The notes under the pieces: model-generated
The model's input: the letters and a program-made list of their open reading frames with translations, nothing else
Told to the model about the DNA's origin: nothing
The model's database searches: none
From: Haloquadratum walsbyi J07HQW1
GTDB lineage: Archaea; Halobacteriota; Halobacteria; Halobacteriales; Haloferacaceae
Direction of reading: 5' to 3'
Assembly (NCBI GenBank): GCA_000415965.1
Contig: KE356560.1
Span: 1,522,697-1,586,696, forward strand
DNA length: 64,000 bases
Made by a program: the position numbers and the translations under genes
In this document: one piece after another, positions 19,134-28,834 of the stretch
Layout: every line of letters starts with the position of its first letter
How positions within the stretch are numbered: position 1 is the first letter of the stretch

Positions 19134-20426
19134 TCATTCGTAGTTGAATGACACTGACTGTGTCCCGTTCTCTCGGTACACGTGAGAATTCGCGGGCTCC
19201 GTCTCAGCAACTGGCTTGCCTGCATTAACTACCAGCGTCCGGGCAGGTTGCTGGCGGAGCGCGTTGAATCCGTCAGGAGCATCAAACACTACCAGTGAAC
19301 CGCGAGTTCCCTCCTGTAGACCGTATCCTTCAATTCCGAGCACGTCAGCATTCGCTTCGGTAAGCATTTGCCACAAGGTTTCGACATCTTCACGACCAGC
19401 CATGTGGGCGTAATGAACCAGTATGAACGCTGCATCCAACGGATCGGCTACACCGTAGTGATACCAGGGGTCAAGCACAGAATCATGACCTATCCCGACC
19501 GTTACACCTGCTTCCTGAAGTTCATCGATTCGTGTGTGACCCCGCCGACGAGGGTAGTCATCATAGCTTCCCTGCAGCACTGAGTTGTCGGGTGGGTTGG
19601 TAATAACACTGACATCGCTCTCAGCGAGCAATGAAATCACCTTCTCGGCGTATGAATTTGGATATGAGTGTAGTGCGGTAGCGTGACTAGCCACGGTTTT
19701 CTGACCAATGTCCCGTTTCATCGCTTCGCTTGCAAGAACTTCGGTGAAACGTGAACCAGGGTCATCTGTTTCGTCGATGTGTAGATCTAATCCCATATCA
19801 AATGACTCTGCAAGATCGCAGGCGAGATTAATGCTTGCGACACCATCTTCACGAGTGTGCTCAGCGTGAGGGATTGCACCGATCAAATCCACACCCATCT
19901 CAGCACTCTCTCTGAGCAGGGCTTCATGATCGTAATTAGTGAACACACCATCCTGTGGAAAAGCGACAATCTGGATATCAACAATATCTGAAAGCTGATT
20001 GCGCAGTTCGACCAGCGCCTCAATAGTCGTCAGTGAGGACTCGGTCACGTCGGCATGCGTTCGGATTCGAGTAACACCATGTGCGACATACCACTCGACA
20101 GTCCGTGTCGCTCTATCAACAATATCGCTGACAGATATATCTTTTTTATACCCATCCCAGATTTCAATTCCCTCTGTGAGCGTTCCACTTTCATTCCAAC
20201 TTGGATCACCAGCTGTCTGTGTTGCGTCTAAGTGGAGATGCGGTTCGATTAGCGGCGGTGTAACAAGTCGTCTGTTAGCGTCGTGCTGACGGTCGGAATC
20301 GAAATCACCTGGGTCACCCTCGCCTGCAGGGACAATGCGGTCAATGATTCCGCTTCGTATCTCAATGTCGACGGTGTCTCCAGATAGTGTCCGTCCGTTG
20401 GTGAGTATATAATCATGCGTATGCAT
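19134..20426 (-). CDS. codA: Cytosine deaminase
   Basis: 430-residue amidohydrolase that converts cytosine to uracil and ammonia. The sequence matches the CodA subfamily closely in pattern: EPHLHLDATQTAGDPSWN (metal His pair and substrate loop, near residue 61), QIVAFPQDG, GAIPHAEHTRE, HIDETDDPGSRF, SHATALHSY, PRRRGHTRIDEL and GHDSVLDPWYHYG (metal Asp). It lies 176 bases downstream of, and in the same direction as, the cytosine permease gene, so the two make a cytosine salvage unit. A TATA-like TGATATAATT lies just before the ATG, so independent transcription is also possible. Confidence 0.95.
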   Translation of the reverse strand: MHTHDYILTNGRTLSGDTVDIEIRSGIIDRIVPAGEGDPGDFDSDRQHDANRRLVTPPLIEPHLHLDATQTAGDPSWNESGTLTEGIEIWDGYKKDISVSDIVDRATRTVEWYVAHGVTRIRTHADVTESSLTTIEALVELRNQLSDIVDIQIVAFPQDGVFTNYDHEALLRESAEMGVDLIGAIPHAEHTREDGVASINLACDLAESFDMGLDLHIDETDDPGSRFTEVLASEAMKRDIGQKTVASHATALHSYPNSYAEKVISLLAESDVSVITNPPDNSVLQGSYDDYPRRRGHTRIDELQEAGVTVGIGHDSVLDPWYHYGVADPLDAAFILVHYAHMAGREDVETLWQMLTEANADVLGIEGYGLQEGTRGSLVVFDAPDGFNALRQQPARTLVVNAGKPVAETEPANSHVYRENGTQSVSFNYE

Positions 20427-20602
20427 CGGAGATATTTGATATAATTACCCCATGTCTCGAAAACACTTGTCCTCACGATTCAAATCGAGGGAATCCTACA
20501 GTAAGATTACCTCACATTTGCTTATCAGATACGGACGTAGTGTCACTGTCGATGTGTCAGGGCGATATGAATTAGAATCTTAATCTTCATTTGCAGATGT
20601 GT

Positions 20603-22012
20603 CTACGATAGTAGTTCTGCATCAGGATCAATCACATGTCCTGATAGCACGCCCCGTGTTTCCAAGCCATAATATGCCAGCACTTGCACAACAAAAGCGG
20701 TGATCAGACCATTAAATGATGCACCAACTGGACCGGGGATAATTGCTGGCGCTGGAACTCCCGGGATGATCTGACCTGCAGTAAACATCGCAACGAGACC
20801 ACCAAGAGAGTAAGCGATAACAGCCGTTCCACGAAGACTGGTGAACTCAACGTCATCCATATGTGGGATATCCATCCGCCGACACACAAGAAAGTCAGCG
20901 ACGATTATGCCGCCGAGTGGCGGGATATACTGACCCAACGTTGATAGCCAAGGGATGAGTAGATTGCCAGCACCTGCTAACGCTATGGTGATGCCAACTG
21001 CACCGCCAGCGAGAACGAACGGACGCTTTCGGTCAAAATCGAATGCTTCGCTGCCAGCTACCCCAAATGCGTATGCAGCGTTATCATTCGTTGTCCAGAT
21101 ATTGAGGACAAGCGCAATCAACCCAATAAGAGCCAGTCCCTGTGCGGTCAATACCCCGAAAAGTCCGCCTGTCGTGTCTGCATATACCGCACCACCGACA
21201 GCACCCGAGAGGAACAAAAACCCGTTTCCGAGTAGGAATGCAGTGAGTCCAGCCCAAAATCCGACTCGATGACTCCGGGCGAATCGAGCCCAATTGGGTG
21301 CTTGCGTGCCACCACTAATGAATGTGCCTACGACGACGGTGACTGCTCCGGCAAAAGTCATCTCACCACCACCACCCTGTCCAATAAGTTCATTAACGCC
21401 GCCGACATCCTGAACGGCAATCCCAATTGATAGGACTCCAACAATAACGAGTATTGGAACAGCGACTAACGAGAGTTTTTCCATCCCTTCGTACCCAAAA
21501 TATGCGGTTACGAGATGAAGAAATCCCCAGATCAGTATCAGTACCGCGGTAATATCAACAATTCCTCCGAGAGTTCCTGTTAATCCAAAATAACTGGCAG
21601 TCGGACCCGCAATGAGAGGAATCGTCACCCCGAACCAGCCGACCTGGGTTCCCCCTAATAACAGACTCACAAACTTTGCGCCGTAACTGCCGAAGCTATA
21701 CCGTGCTAGCAGGACTGCGGTCAAACCAGCCTTTGCTGCGATTCCACACAGCGTTGCGACATATACACCGAGGATTGCGTATCCGACAAACATCGCAGCG
21801 AGCATCGGAACAAACCCAATTGCCGCCCCCACCTCGGCGCCAGCGAATAATGTCCCCGCGAAGAAAACAAATCCAAGCAGGACTGCTGCAATACTGAGTA
21901 GTCCTTTCCGCTCGGTGTCTGGAACGTGGCTGATCGGAAAGTCTGGGTCAGGCAGGTTTTCATTTCCAAGCACAACGCGTCGTATCCAACTTTGCTGACC
22001 GTCTGTTGCCAT
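20603..22012 (-). CDS. codB: Cytosine permease (NCS1 family)
   Basis: 469-residue transporter with about twelve hydrophobic spans, the size of NCS1 (CodB) carriers. Typical elements are the Gly-rich first span (GAEVGAAIGFVP), RYSFGSYGAK after the third, the GGTQAPNWARFAR segment near residue 240, and NIWTTNDNAAYAF near 315, which resembles the CodB substrate region. It imports cytosine by ion symport for the deaminase encoded next downstream. A TATA sequence (around 22043-22050, minus strand) lies 30-38 bases before the ATG. Confidence 0.94.
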   Translation of the reverse strand: MATDGQQSWIRRVVLGNENLPDPDFPISHVPDTERKGLLSIAAVLLGFVFFAGTLFAGAEVGAAIGFVPMLAAMFVGYAILGVYVATLCGIAAKAGLTAVLLARYSFGSYGAKFVSLLLGGTQVGWFGVTIPLIAGPTASYFGLTGTLGGIVDITAVLILIWGFLHLVTAYFGYEGMEKLSLVAVPILVIVGVLSIGIAVQDVGGVNELIGQGGGGEMTFAGAVTVVVGTFISGGTQAPNWARFARSHRVGFWAGLTAFLLGNGFLFLSGAVGGAVYADTTGGLFGVLTAQGLALIGLIALVLNIWTTNDNAAYAFGVAGSEAFDFDRKRPFVLAGGAVGITIALAGAGNLLIPWLSTLGQYIPPLGGIIVADFLVCRRMDIPHMDDVEFTSLRGTAVIAYSLGGLVAMFTAGQIIPGVPAPAIIPGPVGASFNGLITAFVVQVLAYYGLETRGVLSGHVIDPDAELLS

Positions 22013-22286
22013 GTGTGTATGTTACTCATACACATATCTGAGGGGTATATAACTGTTGATTAAGGAATATGTGCGGACGACTACTGAATAAATATAAGAA
22101 AGATCATCTGATGTAATATATTACCAAGATCTCAGTGAACTCAAATCAGCGTGTCGAGTAGTTGATGCAGACCAGAGTCTTGTTTCGTCGCTTGCTCGGT
22201 GGGCGTCACCCAGAATAGGTGCTCAGACTGCAAACCCCTATCTCACTCCTCACCACAGTCGGGATTCCGTATATATGCAGAGAATA

Positions 22287-22499
22287 TCAACCATCGACAA
22301 GCCGGTATGCCGGCGGGACATCATCAGTTGCCTCAACCATGTCTGCCTCAATTTGTTCCTTGCAAACATCTCTAATGATCCCCGTTGTCATATCGCGGCT
22401 TCGCGTGGCGATACGATGCTGGATTGCTGACGCCGACAGCGGTTCGTCAGCCGATTTGAGTACTTCAAGAACCCGGTCTGTTGTTTCCCTGTTTGGCAT
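22287..22499 (-). CDS. Small winged-helix DNA-binding protein
   Basis: 70 residues from the ATG at 22499 (a longer frame starts at 22562). The whole protein reads as a winged helix: RVLEVLKSADEPLSASAIQHRIA (helices 1-2) then a recognition helix and a wing ending AYRLVDG. It lies upstream of codB in the same direction with about 270 bases between, so it could regulate cytosine uptake, but this is only positional. Family not identified. Confidence 0.7.
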   Translation of the reverse strand: MPNRETTDRVLEVLKSADEPLSASAIQHRIATRSRDMTTGIIRDVCKEQIEADMVEATDDVPPAYRLVDG

Positions 22500-22859
22500 A
22501 TTTGCATACACCTGTGATGAAAAATAAAATCTTCCGGTTAGAGTGTGCTGAATGAGCACCATTCGATATGATATTGATTGCCTTCTGTGTGCTTTTTATA
22601 CCCCTCGCCAAAATTTTGCTTACCCGAATATCTCCCTGAACTCAACAACAGGAGTATGAAAGACATGATACCTGCTGACAAATAGAGCGCTATCTAAACG
22701 AGTCATGCCAATATGAAATATCCTATTCGTCTTGAGGAAACTCACAGTGATAACAGCGGGAAAAAGTGACTTCAGCCATGGAAGGTTGACATCCACGTGC
22801 TCATCTCATTATTGCTGATGCGATAACTCTCTTTTATTGAACCCGTGGAATCAATCCGA
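22500..22859. other. Spacer, nothing recognised
   Basis: About 340 bases of AT-rich DNA between the small winged-helix gene and the Gly-loop protein fragment. Confidence 0.5.
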
Positions 22860-23215
22860 TGGATTCATGTGGCTACTGTCACTCTCCGCACTGGAGTTTC
22901 GCGGAGTTTTCTATCACCCCCTCGGTAAGCTCCTCGTCTCGCGGGTCCACCACCCTCACGCGGGGTTCTCCGAAACCGTACTTCGAGTAGGAGCCGATCC
23001 AGAGAATCCCGTTGCGGGCGGTCTCGACCGGTTGGTCGCCCTCACAGCCGACAACCTGTCCGTGACCAACCGTCTCGCAGTCTTTGAGCATCTTCCCGGT
23101 ACGCATCCGCAAGTGCTCGACCTTCGCGCCGGGATACTCGGACTCGATGACGAACGGCGTCACCACCTCGATGAGGTAGATGTCCGCGCCCTCAAGTCTG
23201 AGCCCGATTGATATA
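22860..23215 (-). pseudogene. Gly-loop (RAMP-like) protein family, copy A, C-terminal fragment
   Basis: On the minus strand the frame reads LEGADIYLIEVVTPFVIESEYPG, then VGHGQVVGCEGDQPVETARNG and the Gly-rich loop IGSYSKYGFGEPRVRV, and ends about 95 codons after VTPF. It corresponds to the C-terminal third of copy B (26781-27787). The N-terminal two thirds are absent. Base composition is clearly GC-richer than the flanks, suggesting import. The Gly-rich loop near the C terminus recalls the RAMP fold of CRISPR Cas5/Cas6/Cas7 proteins, but I cannot place the family. Confidence 0.7.
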
Positions 23216-23218
23216 ACT
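23211..23218 (+). promoter_or_regulatory. TATA box for the beta-CASP nuclease gene
   Basis: ATATAACT about 28 bases before the ATG at 23243, fitting a leaderless transcript. It lies exactly where the GC-rich copy A fragment ends. Confidence 0.65.
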
Positions 23219-23242
23219 CAACTGAGTATTGAGATGTAAGGT

Positions 23243-24868
23243 ATGAGTGACTTGATGATTACTCCACGTGGTGGGGGAACTGAAGTTGGTCGGTCGTGTT
23301 ATCATCTCCAAGCCGGTGACCATGATTATCTTATTGATTGTGGACTAAAGCAGTCTGATAGACCCGAATACCCACTCTTCGAAGATGTAAGCCAAGGGCA
23401 GATTGATGCAGTCTTCGTTACACACGCACACATCGATCATATTGGTGGTCTTCCCATTGCTGAGCATCACGGACTTCTGAGTGATGATGCTTCGATTTTC
23501 ATGACTCGTCCAACGAACGCCCTTGCGAGTATTCTTCTCCATGATTCGTTGCAAATTCATAAACAGGAGACAGCAAAACTCAATCAGCCTCAGCAATTTA
23601 CTGCCACCGACGTTGAGCGAGTCCTTGCTCGCGTCATGAGTGTCGGCTATGACCGCGATCAGCACCTGAATATTACCTATGAATTTGGTGATGCCGCTCA
23701 TCTTCTCGGTAGTGCATGGATTGCGATTGAATATAATGACCGCCGTGTTGTATTCTCCGGAGATCTTGGTGGTCGAAGTGCTCACCTTGGAGATATTGAT
23801 GATCCGCCTGAGGCAGATGAACTTTTCCTCGAATCAACCTATGGAGAGACACTACAGCATCGCTCGTTTACCGACGCCCGCACTGAACTGTATCAACAAG
23901 CAAAACAGGCTCACGCAAATGGGATCCCGGTCCTCATTCCAACGTTTGCTGTCGGTCGAGCACAAGAGATTCTTCAAATCTTCCGTGAACGTGAGGCTGA
24001 CCTGCGCGATGCCGTTGACGCCGAACCTTCAATTATCTATGATGGGCTGATTACCGAGTCGATGTCTGTCTATGAGGTGTTCTGTCAAGATGCATTTATG
24101 AATGAGTCGATTCTCAATTATCGAATCAACTCTGGCGATGTCGAACCATTCACGCCTGTGTGTGCTAGAACGCCCGACACGATGGATGAGCGCGAACGAC
24201 TTCTTACCGGGAGTGAAGCACCAATTATTATTGCACCATCAGGGATGCTGACAGGTGGGTGGTCACCATATTACCTCCGTGATCTTGCGCGATATTATGA
24301 GAAGGCGCAGATACTGTTCATTGGGTATCAAGCACAGGGAACACCGGGACGACGCCTCATCGAGGCATCGGGTGACGTTGCCGATGTGCGTGTGACCGCA
24401 CTACCCGCAAGTGAGGATTATGACCCCGTGACCGGTGAGTTCGCGTTTCGAGATCAAGAAATACATGTGCCAACTGCATGGATTCACCAGATTAGTGGCA
24501 TGTCTGCTCACGCGGGTGCAAACGACTTGTTGTCGTTTGCTCGGCAGGTGAATCCACAGGAAATTTCACTTATCCACGGACCTCCCAGTGCTGCGGGACA
24601 TCTTCGGGAGTATCTCTCTGATAATACCACCGCGAACACGATCCAGATAGCTCAACATCTTGAACCAATTGAGATTGAGAGTGAGCGTGAAAATGGTGAC
24701 GACGAGCAGTCTCGCCCTACTCATACTTCTGATTCTCCGTCTGACTCTGCTCCTGACTCTCATATCACAGATGTGGACCTCAAGGAGATACGAGAACGTC
24801 AAAGACAGCTTGAAGCTGAATTGGAGACCCTCCGTCATAAAGTCGAACATCTCATAAATAATAACTAA
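23243..24868 (+). CDS. Beta-CASP metallo-beta-lactamase nuclease
   Basis: 541 residues. The metallo-beta-lactamase part has THAHIDHIGGLP (metal motif, near residues 59-70), DAAHLLGSAWI (near 151) and FSGDLGGR (near 171). The inserted beta-CASP domain includes ESTYGET, PTFAVGRAQEIL and APSGMLTGGWSPYYL. The C-terminal motif SAHAGANDLL and IHGPPSAAGHLREYL completes the active site. These enzymes cut or trim RNA (CPSF/RNase J relatives). A Ser/Asp-rich linker and a coiled coil (ERQRQLEAELETLRHKVEHL) follow from residue 480, possibly for self-association. No KH domain is present, unlike archaeal aCPSF1. Confidence 0.92.
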   Translation: MSDLMITPRGGGTEVGRSCYHLQAGDHDYLIDCGLKQSDRPEYPLFEDVSQGQIDAVFVTHAHIDHIGGLPIAEHHGLLSDDASIFMTRPTNALASILLHDSLQIHKQETAKLNQPQQFTATDVERVLARVMSVGYDRDQHLNITYEFGDAAHLLGSAWIAIEYNDRRVVFSGDLGGRSAHLGDIDDPPEADELFLESTYGETLQHRSFTDARTELYQQAKQAHANGIPVLIPTFAVGRAQEILQIFREREADLRDAVDAEPSIIYDGLITESMSVYEVFCQDAFMNESILNYRINSGDVEPFTPVCARTPDTMDERERLLTGSEAPIIIAPSGMLTGGWSPYYLRDLARYYEKAQILFIGYQAQGTPGRRLIEASGDVADVRVTALPASEDYDPVTGEFAFRDQEIHVPTAWIHQISGMSAHAGANDLLSFARQVNPQEISLIHGPPSAAGHLREYLSDNTTANTIQIAQHLEPIEIESERENGDDEQSRPTHTSDSPSDSAPDSHITDVDLKEIRERQRQLEAELETLRHKVEHLINNN

Positions 24869-25199
24869 TCAGATAATTTTAGTAATATAAATGATTGCAA
24901 CCAACCCTCATGAGCAGACTCATGTCGCTTGATCTGTGCAAAACATCTCGATATATTGATAAAAACAGATAGGAAACGCCCCACTATGTGCGACTACTGT
25001 GTGATTCGATGTGAGTATGTCTACCACTCGGTCGGTCTCTCTCATGTCTGCTGATAAGAGTCGGCTGAGGTGGGTCAGTGAATGTTAGTGTGTTTTCTTA
25101 TCAGTATAACTCATACTCAAGCAGGAAGTGTCATGTCGATGTTTCTCACTCTGAGAGCGGTTTTGTGGTTATATATCCAATACTCTCAGTACGTAATCT
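24869..25199. other. Intergenic region with a TATA box
   Basis: About 330 bases. A TATA element (25170-25177) serves the next gene; nothing else is recognised. Confidence 0.5.
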
Positions 25200-25571
25200 A
25201 TGCCGACACAGAACGCACGAGTCAACGCTGGTCACCGATTCGGTTGCGATACCACGAGCAGTACACAAAGACAACAGAATGATGAGCAGACGCTCGTCAT
25301 TCGGAACTATGACGCCTCCGAGATCCATACAATTCATGTCCAAGTTCACGATACCGGAGGAAAATGCGTGCTCGAGCGAACACTGCAGGTCAATCCCTCA
25401 CGAGCAGTGACTATGAATATGTGCTGTGATGCGGCGACATATACAATTACAGCACAGATCGAAACCGGATCAGTTGATATGACTGAGTGCCGTATTGGGA
25501 CCAGCATGGATAAGACGGCACTTATTGAGACTGGCAACGGATCTGTGAGGGTTGCTGACGGTCTTGTTTAA
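25200..25571 (+). CDS. Conserved-looking small protein, unknown function
   Basis: 123 residues, not recognised. The first 30 are polar and probably disordered; residues 30-115 read as a beta-sandwich-like stretch (TLVIRNYD, IHVQVHDTGGK, YTITAQIETG). It contains five Cys, including Cys-Cys (near residue 75), unusual for an intracellular haloarchaeal protein. The ATG at 25200 has a TATA box 25-30 bases upstream (25170-25177), fitting a leaderless transcript. The neighbour downstream is a dCTP-deaminase-like gene in the same direction, 53 bases away with its own TATA box. Confidence 0.75.
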   Translation: MPTQNARVNAGHRFGCDTTSSTQRQQNDEQTLVIRNYDASEIHTIHVQVHDTGGKCVLERTLQVNPSRAVTMNMCCDAATYTITAQIETGSVDMTECRIGTSMDKTALIETGNGSVRVADGLV

Positions 25572-25624
25572 CCTGATACTGTCTGACCTCGGATTTATAT
25601 TGCTCACCTCATCTAACGCATAGT

Positions 25625-26041
25625 ATGGGTTCGTTTGTCGAGGCAGTAGATGGGATTGTGCATAAACCAACACAAACACGGGATGACGGTGGGGTTGATA
25701 TCACCGTAAGTGAAATATACAACATACAGCAGCCTGGACAACTCGATTTTGGTGGTGGTGAGATTGAGCCTGCAGACTTACAGCCACACTCAAAACAGCG
25801 TCACAACGAGAGCGATAGGTACCAGTGGTGGCATCTTGATGAAGGAACATATCTGATCGAGTATAATGAATCACTATCAACAAAAGCGGATCTCCAACCA
25901 CGGGCAGAAATTCTTCAACAGGGGGCGAGTCATCCATCGATACGCGTTGAATCACTCTCATTGATTCCATTATCTGTCTCTGCGGCAGGGATTCGACTAA
26001 AAGAGAATGCACGGGTCTCTGTGATTTTACCAATAGAGTGA
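25625..26041 (+). CDS. dCTP deaminase/dUTPase-like small protein
   Basis: 138 residues. The second half (DEGTYLIEYNESL, then LQPRAEILQQGASHPSIRVESL, SAAGIRLKENARVSVI) follows the beta-strand and P-loop order of trimeric dUTPase and dCTP deaminase folds, but the catalytic Ser-Arg-Asp residues are not clearly kept, so it may be a non-catalytic relative. A TATA element (25594-25600) lies 25-31 bases before the ATG. Function is inferred only from fold-like pattern. Confidence 0.75.
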   Translation: MGSFVEAVDGIVHKPTQTRDDGGVDITVSEIYNIQQPGQLDFGGGEIEPADLQPHSKQRHNESDRYQWWHLDEGTYLIEYNESLSTKADLQPRAEILQQGASHPSIRVESLSLIPLSVSAAGIRLKENARVSVILPIE

Positions 26042-26680
26042 CCATACCGAATCGACGGGTCCCATCTGTGCCGGTACTTCACGAACGGAGCAATTGATCG
26101 GGTTAGTCCGCTGGAGTAACCGGGAAGAAATGTCTGGTTCTGGATGTGTTCAACATCCCAGATCCAGGCGGGTATCTCTCTGCATCGGAAATCAAAGAAA
26201 TCGCGGAAGCGGTGATTTCTCCGCTCCCACTGCCGGGTGCGGGTGTCGAGGGAGTCCCCTCAACCCCGGCGATATCTGGCTCGTCGGTATCCTTGCTTGT
26301 GTGAACGAGACCTCAATCTGGGAAACCTGCCACGAGCACACCGGAACACCCTGCGATGACACCGTTCTAACAGTACTTCCGAGGTTTAATTCTGGCAGCT
26401 GATTTTCAGACACGGGATGAGTCGACCGATCCAAGATGAACGGGAACGGGACAGGTATTCCACCGTCATACCAAACCGCCGCGGGCTGACCACGGTCAAC
26501 CCCGGCCCGGTCGGTCTGCCTCTGGATGAGCAACAGCTCTCTTCGAGAAGTAGTCGAAAACGGGCGAAACGAGCTGTGTGAGTGAGTACTCTGTGTGAAA
26601 TGGAAGGCAACTCACTGATTTGTGCGACTCACCCGAGAAACCATATATAATATGACCATTTGGTCATCACTGTCGCTAGA
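26042..26680. other. Spacer with a decayed transposase-like stretch
   Basis: On the plus strand, frames at 26131-26290 (VFNIPDPGGYLSASEIKEIA) and 26270-26400 (IWETCHEHTGTPCDDTVLTVL) read like consecutive parts of one protein separated by a frameshift. The wording recalls the N terminus of haloarchaeal IS transposases, but I cannot name the family. The rest of the spacer has no gene. Confidence 0.4.
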
Positions 26681-26780
26681 AGTTTCGACCCATTCGTGAA
26701 GTACCAAACCTGCGCCGGACGCAGTCCTGGAGCACGGCACTCCAGTACATCGAGGACTACCACGAGTGGAGGCCCGACAG

Positions 26781-27787
26781 ATGACGGCGATTCAGCAAGT
26801 GCTGTGGGAGCTGCGGATGGACTACATCGGCCACCCGTACTACGTCTCGGGGAACGCCATCCTGCACGCTCTCGGTCAGCACCTCGATCCCGAGACCCAC
26901 GCGGCGGTGTCGACCAGTCACGGCGTCTTCGTGCTCGGTCAGTTCGGGACGTTTCCCGAGGAACACAGTCAGTCGGGCATCCGCCCGTCCCTCGGGAGCG
27001 ACCTGCCCGACGTTGAGGTCTACGACGACCTCTTCCTCCAGCGGGAAGCGATGCACCCGTGGCTTCTTGACACCCGCGCTCGGGACGCGCTGAACACGCA
27101 CGATCTCCGCGTCCACGGCGGTCACCCGGCGCTTGCTCACGAGACCATCATGGGCCGCCGGGAAGACCAACGGAAACAGCAGCAGACGACGAAGTGGTCC
27201 GTCCACGCCTACCTGCACGCTGATGACCCGGCGGTACTTCCGCTTGGCGAGGATGTGCTGGAGGGCCTCCAGTTCGGCGGCAAACGGAATTACGGCTACG
27301 GCGAGGTTCAGCTGAAGGACACGCAGATGGTAGACCTCGACGAACCCGAACTGGACGACTCGCGGCTCGAAGGCGCGAAGGCGCGAAGACGTCCCTCATC
27401 GAGTTGGTGACGCCGTTCGTGATGAACTCGGAGTATCCAGAGGCGAACGACCGCACTATCCCGTGGTGGGCCGAAAACCGCGACGATCTCCGGCTTCGTC
27501 GGGAGAGGATCCTCGAACAGCGTGAGGTCTTCCGCCTGGAGACGGTGGACCACGGTCAGGTCGTGACGTACCTCAGCGACCGTCCGGTCGAGACCGCGAA
27601 GAACGGCCTCCAACGGGTCGGGTCTCACTCCCGAGACGGCTACGGCTTCGGCTTCGGCTTCGGAGAACTGCGGCTGAAGCCTCTCGGCGAGCAGTATCAG
27701 GAATCAGAGAAGAAACGACTAATTGGTCACCAGTGGAACACCAGAATCAGGATGAATCGGGCGAGAAACATACAGCGGTGTGGCTGA
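26781..27787 (+). pseudogene. Gly-loop (RAMP-like) protein family, copy B, frameshifted
   Basis: The most complete copy, about 333 codons from the ATG at 26781 if one frameshift is ignored. An exact 8-base tandem duplication (27371-27386) breaks the frame. Part one contains GNAILHALG, HGVFVLGQFG and a Gly loop GGKRNYGYGEV near residue 170; part two contains VTPFVMNSEYP, DHGQVV, DRPVETAKNG and a second Gly loop, SHSRDGYGFGFGFGE, where a GGCTTC hexamer is tripled. Two Gly-rich loops after beta strands recall RAMP (Cas5/Cas6/Cas7) proteins. The TGA of a 33-codon upstream remnant (ending EDYHEWRPDR) overlaps the ATG, implying a lost operon partner. The DNA is far GC-richer than its surroundings. 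Confidence 0.75.
27371..27386 (+). repeat. 8-base tandem duplication that shifts the frame
   Basis: AGGCGCGA is present twice in a row. Removing one unit joins the two reading frames of the Gly-loop gene (LEGAK to TSLIELVTPF). A recent slippage mutation or a reversible switch. Confidence 0.85.
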
Positions 27788-27881
27788 ATAAAGAAACCGT
27801 ATTATCAACAACTGATAATCACAAAGAGAGACAAAGCAGTCCCCTTTAGAATATTGTCCAGAAACTTTCTGTATGAATAAT

Positions 27882-28625
27882 ATGGAGTCATTTGATGAAA
27901 AAGTCGTGCTTATCACAGGCGCGAGTTCAGGTATCGGAGCGGCGACCGCACGACAATTTGCGAGTGCTGGAGCGACGGTCGTGCTCGCTGCCCGAACTGA
28001 GACAGCTCTTGAGACAGTGGCAAGTGAGTGTGAGACAATGGGCGGGACTGCGCTTGCGGTCCCCACAGATGTTGTCGATCATACCGCAGTCAATGCGCTC
28101 ATTGATGCCACTATCGAGCGGTTCAATCAACTCGATATCTGTATCGTGAATGCCGGGACCGGCGAATCGGTTGACACTGCACTTTCAGACATACCCATTG
28201 AGCAATTCAAACAAGTAACTGAGACGAATGTCCACGGTGCGTTCTATACAACCCGTGCAGCAATCCCTCACTTACGAGAAAGCAATGGATCATTAATCTT
28301 TATTGGGAGTTTCAAGGGTAAATATCCGAGCAGCTCAACCCCAATATACGCTGCTTCAAAATGGTGGCTTCGAGGATTCGCAGCCAGTGTAGCCGGTCGT
28401 GTTGGACCAGATGGAGTTGCGACAACTCTAGTTAATCCATCCGGAGTTACAACGAACTTTGGTTCACAGTTCCGCGAGCGTTCTAACAACGAAGCGCTTG
28501 ATGCGCAAACAACCCTCGATGTGACTGATGTTGCCGATTCAATCGTATTCGCTGCTCAACAAGATGCACCTGCAGCAGTGACCGAACTTGATCTCAATCG
28601 ACAGGATATTTTTGAGCGATTCTAG
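27882..28625 (+). CDS. Short-chain dehydrogenase/reductase
   Basis: 247 residues with the classical SDR layout: cofactor motif TGASSGIG (near residues 12-19), NAG near 88, and the active-site set SFKGKYPSSSTPIYAASK with the YxxxK pair near residues 151-155. An Arg after the second strand (AARTE) suggests NADP preference. The start at 27882 is favoured over 27873 because of the TATA-like AGAATATT at 27848-27855. It stands alone after a GC-rich imported segment. Substrate unknown. Confidence 0.93.
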   Translation: MESFDEKVVLITGASSGIGAATARQFASAGATVVLAARTETALETVASECETMGGTALAVPTDVVDHTAVNALIDATIERFNQLDICIVNAGTGESVDTALSDIPIEQFKQVTETNVHGAFYTTRAAIPHLRESNGSLIFIGSFKGKYPSSSTPIYAASKWWLRGFAASVAGRVGPDGVATTLVNPSGVTTNFGSQFRERSNNEALDAQTTLDVTDVADSIVFAAQQDAPAAVTELDLNRQDIFERF

Positions 28626-28834
28626 CGAATCATCACATACCTAACGGAGGAACCACGTCATTGTAGCCACACCAACCAGCTGATACATCATTAATATCTC
28701 GTCTGCAGAACTCACTAAAACTGATTATCATCTTGATCATGGACAGGCTGTCGAGGCGACTCCCCGGGCTTAACTCCGAAGTTCACGTCAGCGATTAAGT
28801 TGGTTATTTATCTCACGTCTGGTATAGTCGAAAG

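Noticed and set aside
22837..23211. 124-codon plus-strand frame over copy A
   Set aside because: Shadow of the minus-strand fragment, which matches the other two copies.
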